NCBI RefSeq assembly: GCF_023333585.1
Contig: NZ_JAIQZN010000009.1
Coordinates: 62,001 to 126,000, forward strand
Direction: 5' to 3'
DNA length: 64,000 nucleotides
From: Argonema antarcticum A004/B2
GTDB lineage: Bacteria > Cyanobacteriota > Cyanobacteriia > Cyanobacteriales > Aerosakkonemataceae
The position numbers and the translations under genes were made by a program. Below are positions 51,592-61,287 of the stretch, piece after piece. The notes below the pieces were generated by a model, which was not told the origin of the DNA, did no database searches, and worked only from the letters and a program-made list of their open reading frames with translations. Position 1 is the stretch's first letter. Each line of letters begins with the position of its first letter.

Positions 51592-54393
51592 TCAAACACC
51601 ACAATTAGGTGTACTATACCAAGGACTACCATCGGCTCCCTTCTCATTCGCCACCAATTCTACCTGCCCATTTTGATTAATCTTCCATCCCGTCGCTTCG
51701 ATCGTTGGCGATCGCTGATTCGGAAAAGGGAAATTCTCTGCTTGTATGCCTTGTAACCCTGAGTCCCTCTGCTGTCCAACACTTCGCAAATCCACCCAAA
51801 CAGCGCTGCCTGTAAGGGGTTGACTGGGGGGTGTCGGTAAGCCACCCCGTCCGGTAACTCTCAAACTATTTCCTTTAGCAGCAGCACAACTTCGGGCAAC
51901 TAGATTGCTGAAATCGGTGAAATTGACTGACAATTCCACTAAGCCAGAAGCAGGATCGACATTGGGGGTGTTGATTTGGACAGTCCCGCTAAACTGCGGG
52001 CCAAGGTCAGAAGTAGCAGTGATATCACTCTGTGGAGTCAGACTTTCTCGGAATTGAGTGCCAAAAATACCTTGTGCGGTGATACTTACCCTGCCGCCAG
52101 AACCTTTGACGGCATTAGCAGTAATATCGCTATTTTCTAGAGCCGCTAAAGTATCGGTATTGATATTAATATTACCGCCTGTAGAACTACCCGCATCTGT
52201 TCCAATCCGGCTGTTGTGGCGCAACTGGATCGAACGCGCTTGCAAGTCAATATTTGCGCCTGTACCGGATGCCGTTGTGCCATCAATACTGCTTTTGTTA
52301 TCAAGGGCGATCGAGTCTGCGATCGCATTAATATTACCAGCACGTCCCGTACCCAATGCTTGCAGATTGACTGTTCCCCCATTCCGAAGAATCAATCTAG
52401 AGACATTCAAATTCAACGAACCTGCATTCGCCGTAGCGTTTGGATTGATTACGCGAGACGAAATACCGACGGAAACTTGTATTTGACTGTTAAACGCATC
52501 TCGACCCTCATTACCGATCACCTCTAAAAAATCCCCATCGATCGTAATGTTTCCCGCATCTCCTGCACCTAAAGATGCCGTAGAAATAATTCCGCCATTT
52601 CGTAGAGTCAGTACTGGTGTAAAAATCTGCATACTGCCTCCCCGACTGGGAGTGTTAGCATCGGCGGAAATAAAACTGGGATTCCGACTTCCATTCGCCA
52701 ACACTTCAGAAATACCTTCTACTTCTACCGACTCAGTAGCCCTAATTGTTAAATTGCCTCCCGGTCCCCCAGTTGTATTCAACCGTTGGTCGCCAACAAC
52801 CGATCCGCTAGATAAACTAATTCCAGCTCCTTCAGAGATAATCAACCGCTTTGTATCGATATTAATGTCCCCGGCTTTCCCATTTTGACCGACTGCGGTT
52901 GTGCCGATTAAGGTAGCCACAGGATTTCGAGAGGGGGTACGCAAGATTTCTACTGATTCAGAAGCTTTAATGTTGATATTCCCTGATGGTGCCTCACTGC
53001 GAGTGGAGCTAATCAGACCCGCTCCATCGCGTACTATTAACTGTTCTCCCTCAAAGGTGAAGCTTCCTCCTGTACCTTTACTCCCCGCAAGTGTGCCGGT
53101 GTTGAGTCCCGAACCGGCAAGATCTAAAACCCTGGCATGAATTCTAATATTTCCTGCATTTCCAATACCTAATGTAGCGCTACCCATAAGGGTTCCATTG
53201 TCGATCAGCAGGCGTCCGGTCTCGATCGTGATGTCTCCTGCCGAGCTACTGCCAGCAGTGCTGCTGATCAGAAGAATTTGCGGGCTAAAAGGGTTTATCG
53301 TCCCAGATACAGTATAGTTACTGACAAACTGTTGATACGTCTCAAATCCTATCCCGCTTAGTTCTACTGAGTCAGTAGCACGGATGTTGATATCACCTCC
53401 TACACCATTTCCTAATGCCAAGGTAGAAATTTGCGCTCCTGCTTCAGCCCTAAATTGTTGGGCACCGATATCAATGCCTCTGCCATCAATATTTCCCAAA
53501 TTTAGTGCATAAATCTGCGAACCGCTGAGGGTGACATTTCCACCTCTTATATCTACTTTACCACCACCTAATCCGCTGGTGTTGATCGTCGCTCCATTGA
53601 ATATTTTTATATTTCCAAACTTGGAAATATTATCATAGTTTAAATTCATCCCAAATGAGTTAGGCGCGAAACTCACTAAACTTGGACTGGCGACACTAAC
53701 CAGAATAATTTGTCCGTTACTGGCTGTCAAATTGCCACCATTGAGTTGAATGTTGCCGCCAACTAAGGCTAAAGTTTGACCCGATCCTACAGCTAAACCA
53801 ACATGGTTGGATATGGGAATTGATGCAGGGGTATTTACTTGTCCTGTAACTGTGGATAGATTGACGATACTCCCTGGATTCGACCCAAACTGCAATCCAA
53901 TTGGTACGTTAATTGTCAACAATGATGGTGCAGTTGGATTGGTGGCGCTAAACTCGCTGCCATCTCCAAATCTAATGCTATTTGCAGTTGAACCTATAAA
54001 CGAACCACCGATATTTAATTGAGCGTTCTGTCCAAAGATAATGCCGTTTGGATTAATTAAAAATAAGTTAGCTGTACCGTTGGCTCTAATTAATCCATCT
54101 ATATTAGAGAGATTTTTCCCAGTAATGCGACTGAAGATATTTTGAATATCTAATGTGTTATTGAAAAATGCTTCTGTACCTGTGGGGACGGAAAATTCTT
54201 GAAAACTGTGAAATAAATTGCTACCAGATGTTGTGCCACCTTCAATATGGATGCTGTTGCCATTAGGGATAGCGATACTATTATTCGGTAGAGTGGCATC
54301 TGGAACTATCTGTGCAGTGGTGGTGTTGGGGTAAAAAAGCCACAAACACCAGAGGGTAGTTGCTAAATAGAGCTTGAGATTCAACTGGTTCAT
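51592..54393 (-). CDS. Two-partner-secretion exoprotein, tpsA-3
   Basis: 933 residues. Signal peptide differs from the other two copies (LATTLWCLWLFYPNTTTAQ), followed by the TPS domain (NIFSRITGKNLSNIDGLIRA) and a beta-helix stalk rich in GNINIKASESVEI-type turns. It is the most upstream of the three tandem genes and the most divergent at the N-terminus, but shares its C-terminal 160 residues exactly with tpsA-2. Cys residues near the C-terminus (ARSCAAAKGN; final NCGV) are conserved in the family and may form a disulphide. No TpsB gene adjacent. Confidence 0.88.
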   Translation of the reverse strand: MNQLNLKLYLATTLWCLWLFYPNTTTAQIVPDATLPNNSIAIPNGNSIHIEGGTTSGSNLFHSFQEFSVPTGTEAFFNNTLDIQNIFSRITGKNLSNIDGLIRANGTANLFLINPNGIIFGQNAQLNIGGSFIGSTANSIRFGDGSEFSATNPTAPSLLTINVPIGLQFGSNPGSIVNLSTVTGQVNTPASIPISNHVGLAVGSGQTLALVGGNIQLNGGNLTASNGQIILVSVASPSLVSFAPNSFGMNLNYDNISKFGNIKIFNGATINTSGLGGGKVDIRGGNVTLSGSQIYALNLGNIDGRGIDIGAQQFRAEAGAQISTLALGNGVGGDINIRATDSVELSGIGFETYQQFVSNYTVSGTINPFSPQILLISSTAGSSSAGDITIETGRLLIDNGTLMGSATLGIGNAGNIRIHARVLDLAGSGLNTGTLAGSKGTGGSFTFEGEQLIVRDGAGLISSTRSEAPSGNINIKASESVEILRTPSRNPVATLIGTTAVGQNGKAGDINIDTKRLIISEGAGISLSSGSVVGDQRLNTTGGPGGNLTIRATESVEVEGISEVLANGSRNPSFISADANTPSRGGSMQIFTPVLTLRNGGIISTASLGAGDAGNITIDGDFLEVIGNEGRDAFNSQIQVSVGISSRVINPNATANAGSLNLNVSRLILRNGGTVNLQALGTGRAGNINAIADSIALDNKSSIDGTTASGTGANIDLQARSIQLRHNSRIGTDAGSSTGGNININTDTLAALENSDITANAVKGSGGRVSITAQGIFGTQFRESLTPQSDITATSDLGPQFSGTVQINTPNVDPASGLVELSVNFTDFSNLVARSCAAAKGNSLRVTGRGGLPTPPSQPLTGSAVWVDLRSVGQQRDSGLQGIQAENFPFPNQRSPTIEATGWKINQNGQVELVANEKGADGSPWYSTPNCGV

Positions 54394-54535
54394 CTTTTTT
54401 GAAGTTTAACCTCACCAAAAGCACTGAAATTGAGCGCTAATGCGGTTTCCCGCATTAGCATCCTCAGCATCTATTGTACTCTTTTTGGTTTGTCAATCAC
54501 CCAAAGGGGAATTTTGGACTCTAGGCCAATCTGTA

Positions 54536-54590
54536 TAAGAGCCCTAAAGCGCAACAACATACCTAGAATGCAAGTAACTAGCAACTTGAG
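54536..54590. repeat. gcgctttagcgc family, half copy
   Basis: ataagagccctaaagcgcaa followed by caacatacctagaatgcaag; corresponds to the right arm and tail of the copy at 35040-35106. No left arm. Confidence 0.65.
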
Positions 54591-54601
54591 ATACTAGAGT
54601 T

Positions 54602-55207
54602 TCAGGACGGCATAATGTCGTCGAGTCTCAGTTGTAAATTGGGAAACAGGTAAGAAGAGATAGGATCTCCCAAGCGATATTGTTGTTGCTGGTACGCACC
54701 ATTCACTAACTGATAGATTGTGAAAGTAGGTTGCTTTGGATTGCCGATAAATTGCATACCACCCAAGCCACGAAAGTCCACAATCCAATATTCTAGGATA
54801 TTCAAATAAGCGTATTCTTCCACTTTTCTTGCATAATCATCTTGCCAATTGTTGCTGACTACTTCAGCAACAAGCTTAATGGTACTACCGTTACAAATAA
54901 CTGGTTCTTTTTGCCAAAGTGGTTCTTGATTAAGTTCTGCTTTATCTAAAACAATTACGTCAGGACGCAGCGCTGTGGCTTGAGCGGATAGTGGTTTTAT
55001 CAAACAAGTTTTTGGCACCAACCAGTTGAAATTAGCACGAAAAATTTCGACATAGATTCTACCCGCAATACTCCCAGCAACAGCTTCGTGAGGGCCAGTA
55101 GGTTCCATGTCTCTGAGTTCTCCGTCAATTAGTTCATAGCGTGTATTATCCCCATATTGGGCGATAAACTCCTCAAAGTTAAGTAGTTTGGGTGGGGTGT
55201 AGGTCAT
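54602..55207 (-). CDS. Uma2 family endonuclease (DUF820), divergent type
   Basis: 201 residues. Different subgroup from the other Uma2 genes: LLNFEEFIAQYGDNTRYELI, GELRDMEPTGPHEAVAG, TALRPDVIVLD, IKLVAEVVSNNWQDDYARKV and LNILEYWIVDFRGLGG. The acidic and Lys residues of the PD-(D/E)xK-like core are present. It lies directly upstream of a Dnd-associated methyltransferase-like gene relative to the genome axis, but on the same strand and 145 bases apart, so co-transcription with that gene is possible. Confidence 0.88.
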   Translation of the reverse strand: MTYTPPKLLNFEEFIAQYGDNTRYELIDGELRDMEPTGPHEAVAGSIAGRIYVEIFRANFNWLVPKTCLIKPLSAQATALRPDVIVLDKAELNQEPLWQKEPVICNGSTIKLVAEVVSNNWQDDYARKVEEYAYLNILEYWIVDFRGLGGMQFIGNPKQPTFTIYQLVNGAYQQQQYRLGDPISSYLFPNLQLRLDDIMPS

Positions 55208-55352
55208 ATTTAAATAACGGGAAGTAGCTTACTCCAGAGCATCGGCAAATCCCCAAGTTTTCTGTCTTGACATATTTTATTGGGATCTTTTCTGATTAGA
55301 TTATATATCATTAAATTAAAATTAGCAAATTTAAATTTGCGATCGCCATTCA

Positions 55353-57539
55353 TTATTTCTTTTTCCTTGCTCTGATTGCCGATCGCACTAACTTTACCCG
55401 ATAGGGATCGGCATCTTTTCGCCAGTATAAATGATCATTGCGGATTTCTGCACAATGTTCTTCTAAACAGCGTTGCCAACCTTTGAGAGTTTTGATGGCA
55501 TTCCAATCGTCAAACAGTCCCCTGTTTTCTTCTTGTTGGCTGAGTTTTGCAAACTTATGATAACCTGGATAGTCAGGAGTAATAACCGTTTCTTTGCGAT
55601 GCCAAACTGGGGGATCTTCAAAATCTTCATAATCCCGATAAGTAACGTGCAAATCTCTGAGATCGATGTGCATACTTGTATATAATACAGGATGAGGCTC
55701 CGTATCAAAATATGGATAAAATAAATAAGATATTTTTGGTTTGTTGGTGTGGAATTTGATTAAAGTTGCGCCATCCATACGACCGATCGTTCTGCTGGCG
55801 CAACCTTCATAAATTCTCAATCGGTAATCCAGTTGGGATAAAGCAGAAACGTGGATATATAAAGAGTTTGCTCGTTTGTGACCGATCGCACTTTCTTCGC
55901 AGCATTTGGCAATTATACTCAAGTCGCCTAAGCTAAATAAGATGAGATCGCTAATTTGGCAAGCTAAGTTATAATTACCAAAAAATGCTTTAATATCATG
56001 TTTAACCGCAGGTGCTAGGTCGCGGAACTTGGGCCGATCGCTAATTTTACCCAAAGCTAAGTAAAGCAGTAAATCGGAACGGCGTTTTTCCGTTATTTCA
56101 TCCCATTCTTCTCGATCGGTAGCTTGTAAAATAACCTCAAAAGCGCGACTAATTTTGCCAAATTCAAATTTTATTTCCGCCTCCGATGCTAACTCTCCTG
56201 ATACCGGAAGACGACCCCGTTCGGTGAAGAAAGCCATCAAAGGTGCTAGCAAATCTTTATAATCTTCAAAATGCTTGACTTCGGTGCAGACTCTAGGAGT
56301 AGAAAGACGCGATCGACAGCGAGAAGCACGGAAGTTTTGAGCTTGGTTTTCATCCCGAAAAACAAAGTAAATTCCCAAAGCGATCGGAATAGAATCAACA
56401 CCAATAGTTTGGTCAATATAAATTTTCAGTTCTTCTTGTTCGTAATATTTTTGGAAAGTATTGTGACGAGTGATAACGCCATCACCATAAGCGATTTGAC
56501 CTTGCTTTTCATCATCGATTAAAACTTGTGCGGAAACCAGTAAAACTTGACTGGTAAGTTCCCAAGCTGTTTGTAAAGCTTCTCTCCGTTCATCGATAAA
56601 TTCAATCACATTAATTACATAGCCGATATTGACAATATCAGCTATATTGTGAGAATTATTTGGGAAGTAATAAGGGTCCCATCCACTGCTGGTGTAACCG
56701 CGTTCGGTAAGGCGAGTAACATCACCACCGTGACCGCAACCATAATCAAAAAAAGTTGTGTTATCATTGAATAAGTTTGCTTCCAAAGCGAGACGCACCG
56801 GACGCGAAAAATCGCTACGAACAATTGCGGCTCTGTGGCGTTCTATTTTAGGAATTGGTAATTGGGAATTAGGGTTACTTTCCTGTTCTTGCACTCCTTT
56901 GTTCATGTATCGAACGACACGATGACCTTGGATTTCAACACCTTCATTTTCTAAACATTGCAACCAACCTTTACGAGTTCCAATTACACTGGTGCGATCG
57001 AGAAGACCTAATTTTTCTTCTTGGCGGGTGAGTTGCTCAAATTCTACGTATTGGGGATAGTCGGGAGTGACAAAAGTTTCTTTGCGGTGGAGAATGGGAG
57101 GATTTTCAGCATTAGAATAATCCCGGTAGCTGATGACAGGCGAGACGCCTGTCCCACAAGAGTTTTGCAGGTCAATTTGAACGCTGGCGCGTAAGGTGGG
57201 ATGGGGATTTGTGTCGAAATCGGGATAGAAAAGATAGGATATTTTTGGCTCAGTTGTGTGGAATTTGATTATATTTGCGCCATCCATTCCGGTGGCGATA
57301 ATCTGGGAAAATCTCTCGTAGTGGAGGCGCAGGATGGGGTCGAGTTTTGCGATCGCCCAAATGTGTACGTAGAGAGCATTGGGTAATTTTTTACCTATTA
57401 AACTCTGTTGGCAGATGTTTTCTATAAATCCAGGTTCGTCTATGGGGGATATTTGCTGAGGATTGTTGTCACATTCAGCACTCAATACTTCTAATTCAGC
57501 TTTCGGTAAATCTGGGTTTGGATAACTGCAACTATTCAT
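55353..57539 (-). CDS. DNA phosphorothioation-associated putative methyltransferase, domain-duplicated
   Basis: 728 residues. The centre (about 235-400) is a SAM methyltransferase with motif I FFDYGCGHGGDVTRL (Asp265). It matches the family found beside dnd/DNA phosphorothioation genes. A domain of about 160 residues occurs twice, before (about 49-210) and after (about 553-715) the methyltransferase: KLPNALYVH versus RANSLYIH, PKISYLFYPDFDTNPHP versus PKISYLFYPYFDTEPHP, and HRKETFVTPDYPQY versus HRKETVITPDYPGY. The first copy carries a 7-residue insertion (CGTGVSP) made by a dispersed palindrome. No dndABCDE or dptFGH genes in the window. Methylation target unknown. Confidence 0.82.
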   Translation of the reverse strand: MNSCSYPNPDLPKAELEVLSAECDNNPQQISPIDEPGFIENICQQSLIGKKLPNALYVHIWAIAKLDPILRLHYERFSQIIATGMDGANIIKFHTTEPKISYLFYPDFDTNPHPTLRASVQIDLQNSCGTGVSPVISYRDYSNAENPPILHRKETFVTPDYPQYVEFEQLTRQEEKLGLLDRTSVIGTRKGWLQCLENEGVEIQGHRVVRYMNKGVQEQESNPNSQLPIPKIERHRAAIVRSDFSRPVRLALEANLFNDNTTFFDYGCGHGGDVTRLTERGYTSSGWDPYYFPNNSHNIADIVNIGYVINVIEFIDERREALQTAWELTSQVLLVSAQVLIDDEKQGQIAYGDGVITRHNTFQKYYEQEELKIYIDQTIGVDSIPIALGIYFVFRDENQAQNFRASRCRSRLSTPRVCTEVKHFEDYKDLLAPLMAFFTERGRLPVSGELASEAEIKFEFGKISRAFEVILQATDREEWDEITEKRRSDLLLYLALGKISDRPKFRDLAPAVKHDIKAFFGNYNLACQISDLILFSLGDLSIIAKCCEESAIGHKRANSLYIHVSALSQLDYRLRIYEGCASRTIGRMDGATLIKFHTNKPKISYLFYPYFDTEPHPVLYTSMHIDLRDLHVTYRDYEDFEDPPVWHRKETVITPDYPGYHKFAKLSQQEENRGLFDDWNAIKTLKGWQRCLEEHCAEIRNDHLYWRKDADPYRVKLVRSAIRARKKK
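57135..57153. repeat. Palindromic repeat inserted in the methyltransferase gene
   Basis: gacaggcgagacgcctgtc, read on the minus strand in frame as part of SCGTGVSPV. The paralogous domain in the same protein (YRDY preceded by IDLRDLHVT) has no such segment. Confidence 0.85.
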
Positions 57540-57716
57540 AGCCTCATCCCAAACTGAATCGCCACTCTTAGTTAATTAGATTAACTCTGAGTTAGTTAAT
57601 TTGGCAAATATGTTAAAAAATGTGAATGGGTGCAGAAACCGGGTTTCTGGGAGGGAGTGCGATCGCCTTGGCAACGATGTAAAATATAAGCAGGCAAATT
57701 ACGCAAAGTAACTATT

Positions 57717-58289
57717 ATGACTATTTTGACTCCCAAATGCTTTACCATTGAGGAATATCACCGTTTGGCAAAACTCGGATTCCTCACGGAAGATGACCGG
57801 GTGGAATTAATTCGCGGAGAAATTATTCAAATGGCAGCTAAAGGCACAGCACATATAAACTGTTGCAGAAATTTACTCAAGCAACTACCAATACTGTTAG
57901 TAGGTATAGCCGAATTACAATGCCAAGACCCAATTGTGCTACCATCAAATAGCGAACCAGAACCAGACTTTGCTATTTTGCGAATCCGACATGATAATTA
58001 TAGAGATGCTTTGCCTAATTCATCAGATGTACTATTTGTAATTGAGATTGCAGACTCTACCCTAAAAAAAGACAAAGAAGTTAAAACATCACTTTATGCT
58101 GAAGCGGGTATATCAGATTATTGGATATTCAATTTAGTTGATAATCATTTAGAAGCTTACAGCGAACCTTATCAAAATTTGCTAGGTAGATTTGGATACG
58201 CTTTGAAACGAATTATATTGCCGAATCAAACAGTTGCATTACCTGGGTTTCCCGATTTGTTACTTGATTTATCTAAGGTTTTTCTGTAA
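57717..58289 (+). CDS. Uma2 family endonuclease (DUF820)
   Basis: 190 residues. Close to the 41-42 kb pair: EEYHRLAKLGFLTEDDRVEL, GEIIQMAAKGTAH, SEPEPDFAIL, VLFVIEIADSTL, LYAEAGISDYWIFNL. Core acidic and Lys residues kept. The ATG at 57717 gives MTILTPKCFTIEEYH. It stands alone, in front of a convergent KGK-domain gene. Codons and HIP1 content are normal. Confidence 0.9.
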   Translation: MTILTPKCFTIEEYHRLAKLGFLTEDDRVELIRGEIIQMAAKGTAHINCCRNLLKQLPILLVGIAELQCQDPIVLPSNSEPEPDFAILRIRHDNYRDALPNSSDVLFVIEIADSTLKKDKEVKTSLYAEAGISDYWIFNLVDNHLEAYSEPYQNLLGRFGYALKRIILPNQTVALPGFPDLLLDLSKVFL

Positions 58290-58344
58290 ATTGGGGGTTA
58301 AAGAAGGGGTGCGATCGCTCCTGGCAATTATGCTAAAATGACTA

Positions 58345-58785
58345 TTAATCATTTTGGATCAACTTGCGAAGATCGTCTAGAGGTGATTCTGGTTCAAAAG
58401 GTTCATCAGGACAAAACTCTACAACAAACTCAATTTTAATTCCTGCCTTATTGTCAAAACCTATATCAGCCTGAATTCTCAGTTTTCCTTCTTGCCAACT
58501 TTTAGCACCCATTCTTAGGATTTTACAATTTATTCCTTCACGGTCAGAGATCCAATTAATATTGCCAAATTTAATAAATAGATTGCTGTTTGGGTTATTT
58601 GTCGGAATCCTTAAGCAATATAAAATATCAATAACTCTGGTGCTTGATTGTTGGTTCATTCGATTGCCAAAGTTATCTCTAATATTCTGTTCCACCAACT
58701 CCCTAAATCTAGCCACCGTGTACGCATCTTGATTAAATAACAAAACATCCTCATCGCAGTCCAACGGTTTGAAGTTATCATTCAT
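58345..58785 (-). CDS. KGK domain protein
   Basis: The start is set at the ATG before NDNFKPLDCDEDVLLF, the usual KGK opening. 146 residues. The N-terminal KGK-family block (about 1-60) continues with YTVARFRELVEQNIRDNF, but the K-G-K tripeptide itself is not obvious. The middle (ILRMGAKSWQEGKLRIQADI) is strand-rich. The family is essentially cyanobacterial and of unknown function. Convergent with Uma2; its leader is shared with the divergent tex gene. Confidence 0.8.
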   Translation of the reverse strand: MNDNFKPLDCDEDVLLFNQDAYTVARFRELVEQNIRDNFGNRMNQQSSTRVIDILYCLRIPTNNPNSNLFIKFGNINWISDREGINCKILRMGAKSWQEGKLRIQADIGFDNKAGIKIEFVVEFCPDEPFEPESPLDDLRKLIQND

Positions 58786-58862
58786 AATGTAAAGAGTAAT
58801 ATAAGTATAGTGGGCATTGTCCATCTTACCAATATACTAGCGATCGCTAACATCCAGAACAA

Positions 58863-61025
58863 ATGCTCAATATCCCTCAACTCCTCGCACAAGAACTTTC
58901 CGTCAATACCACGCAAGTCAACAACGCACTCGAACTTTTCGCTGAGGGTGCTACCATTCCCTTTATCGCACGCTACCGCAAAGAGCGTACCGGCGGACTT
59001 GACGAAATCCAACTTCGGAACATTTCTGATAAATATACCTATCTGACCGAACTGGAAGAACGGAAGAAGACGATTTTGGATGCAATATCGTCCCAAGGCA
59101 AACTCACCGACGAACTCAAAGCCAAAATAGAATACTGCTTACAGAAAAATGAAATTGAAGATTTATATCTTCCCTACAGACCGAAACGGCGCACACGCGC
59201 AACCATTGCTAGAGAAAAAGGTTTAGAACCGCTGGCACAATTCATCAAATCCTTGAACGCTCGCAATGGGAAACCTGTATCTTTGGAAGAAGAAGCAGCA
59301 AAATATATCTCCGAAGAAAAAGCTGTCAAAACTGCCGAAGAGGCTCTCAAAGGTGCTGCCGATATTTTAGCAGAAGAAGTATCAGAAAAAGCAGAATTGC
59401 GTATTTATCTGCGCGAATATTTGATGGATGAAGGCGAATTCATCTCGCGGATTAAAGATGAGCATCCCGAAGGAAGCACCAAGTTTGAGATGTATCGGAA
59501 TTACCAGATTCGGGTCAAAAATATTGCGCCGCATAATTTGCTCGCATTACTCCGAGGTGAAAATGAAGGAATACTGAATTTGGATGTCTGTTTCGATGAA
59601 TCATTTGTGTTGTCTTATCTGGAGTCGCAGGAAATTAAGACGAAGGTGCCAGCAGTGCGACAGTTCTACCAAGAAATGCTCAAAGATGGGTTTAACCGTC
59701 TGATCAAAACTTCTCTAATTACAGAAGTGCGTACTGATAGAAACACTTACGCTGATATGGAATCAATCAAGACGTTTGAAACCAATCTGCGCGAGTTGTT
59801 ACTGTCTTCTCCTGCGGGGATGAAGCCGACATTGGCGATCGATCCAGGATTTCGCAGTGGTTGCAAAGTTTCTGTGCTTTCCGAAACCGGGAAATTTTTG
59901 GAATACCACGCTATTTTCCCACATCAAGCCGCCGCACAGCGCACTCAGGCTGCTAACACGGTCAAAAAGCTGATTGAAAAGTACAATATCCAGCTGATCG
60001 CCATTGGGAACGGTACAGCTTCCCGCGAGACAGATGAGTTTGTCTCGGAAGTTTTGACGACGATCGATCGCCAACCGATTAAAGTGATGGTGAACGAGTC
60101 TGGTGCATCGATTTATTCGGCTTCTGATGTTGCGATCGCAGAATTTCCCGATCTCGATATTACCGTGCGCGGCGCTATCAGCATCGGTCGCCGTTTGCAA
60201 GATCCCTTAGCCGAACTGGTGAAGATAGATCCAAAGTCGATCGGCGTCGGACAATATCAGCACGATGTCGATCAAAAGTTGCTCAAGAAAAAGTTGGATG
60301 AAACAGTTGAAAGCTGCGTCAACTATGTCGGCGTGGACTTAAATATGGCATCCAAAGAACTGCTGACTTTCGTTTCTGGGATGACGCCAAGCGTTGCCAA
60401 AAATATCGTTACCTATCGCAACGAAAATGGCGCGTTCAAAAATCGTCGCGAACTGATGAAAGTGCCAAAATTAGGGCCAAAAGCATTTGAACAAGCTGCT
60501 GGTTTTTTGCGGATTCGCGGAGGCGATAACCCCTTGGATAACACCGCCGTCCATCCTGAAAGTTATGGGGTAGTAGAGGCGATCGCATCAGATCTCAATA
60601 TACCCTTGACTCAAATAACACAAATTCCCGAAAAAATCAAGGCAATTGACCTAAAGAAATATGTCACAGATACCGTTGGTATACCAACACTCCGCGATAT
60701 CATCTCAGAACTAGAAAAACCGGGAAGAGATCCGCGTGCTGAATTCAAATATGCTACCTTCAAAGAAGGAATCAAGGAAATAACAGACCTTAAAATTGGC
60801 ATAGAGTTAGAAGGTATTGTCACCAATGTCGCTAACTTTGGTGCGTTTGTCGATATCGGCGTGCATCAAGATGGTTTGGTACATATTTCCCAATTAGCCG
60901 ATCGATTCATTCAAGATCCAAAAGATATTGTCAAAGTGGGACAAGTTGTGAAAGTGCAGGTGCTAGAAATCAATGAAAAATTGAAACGAATCAGCTTATC
61001 GATGAAAGCAGTTAAACAAGGCTAA
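58863..61025 (+). CDS. tex: Tex-family RNA-binding transcription accessory protein
   Basis: 720 residues. Domains in order: Tex N-terminal helical region (about 1-190; FAEGATIPFIARYRKERTGG), YqgF-like RNase H fold (about 325-450; LAIDPGFRSGCKVSVL), helix-hairpin-helix motifs (about 490-560; VSGMTPSVAKNIVTYRNENG) and a C-terminal S1 domain (about 640-715; EGIVTNVANFGAFVDIGVHQ). Tex binds nucleic acids and supports transcription elongation or rRNA/stress functions. Complete and of normal length. Divergent from the KGK gene with a 77-base shared spacer. Confidence 0.95.
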   Translation: MLNIPQLLAQELSVNTTQVNNALELFAEGATIPFIARYRKERTGGLDEIQLRNISDKYTYLTELEERKKTILDAISSQGKLTDELKAKIEYCLQKNEIEDLYLPYRPKRRTRATIAREKGLEPLAQFIKSLNARNGKPVSLEEEAAKYISEEKAVKTAEEALKGAADILAEEVSEKAELRIYLREYLMDEGEFISRIKDEHPEGSTKFEMYRNYQIRVKNIAPHNLLALLRGENEGILNLDVCFDESFVLSYLESQEIKTKVPAVRQFYQEMLKDGFNRLIKTSLITEVRTDRNTYADMESIKTFETNLRELLLSSPAGMKPTLAIDPGFRSGCKVSVLSETGKFLEYHAIFPHQAAAQRTQAANTVKKLIEKYNIQLIAIGNGTASRETDEFVSEVLTTIDRQPIKVMVNESGASIYSASDVAIAEFPDLDITVRGAISIGRRLQDPLAELVKIDPKSIGVGQYQHDVDQKLLKKKLDETVESCVNYVGVDLNMASKELLTFVSGMTPSVAKNIVTYRNENGAFKNRRELMKVPKLGPKAFEQAAGFLRIRGGDNPLDNTAVHPESYGVVEAIASDLNIPLTQITQIPEKIKAIDLKKYVTDTVGIPTLRDIISELEKPGRDPRAEFKYATFKEGIKEITDLKIGIELEGIVTNVANFGAFVDIGVHQDGLVHISQLADRFIQDPKDIVKVGQVVKVQVLEINEKLKRISLSMKAVKQG

Positions 61026-61064
61026 TTTCGCAAATCAGTCGTAATTTTAATACGGGTGTTAACG

Positions 61065-61283
61065 ATGAGAGAAGGGAGTCCGATTAATTTTTCAACCTAC
61101 ACAAACATAGTTGTGCTAACTGGGGCTGGAATTTCCGTAGCATCAGGACTCCCTACCTATCGTGGATCTGGCAGTCTGGAGGAAGATACTGGTGTGAAAA
61201 AATACACCTCCATCAAGGCACTTACAGAAGATCCAGCTCCCACAAGAAGTTCAGAAAAACTGACGGTCATTTTAGATGCGTAG
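61065..61283 (+). pseudogene. Sirtuin (Sir2-type deacetylase) N-terminal remnant
   Basis: 72 residues remain. The NAD-binding motif VLTGAGISVASGLPTYRG is clear, but the catalytic His region and zinc Cys residues of sirtuins (normally 230-250 residues) are absent. The reading frame ends at the border of a repeat stack (61288 onward). The gene was probably cut by arrival of those elements; no distal part was found up to 61805. It sits 39 bases after tex and could still be transcribed from it. Confidence 0.8.
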
Positions 61284-61287
61284 CAGC

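Noticed and set aside
55353-57539. Complete Dnd/Ssp phosphorothioation locus
   Set aside because: Only the associated methyltransferase-like gene is present; neighbours are Uma2 and KGK genes.
59799-60200. Minus-strand ORF inside tex
   Set aside because: Antisense shadow of a strongly conserved coding region.
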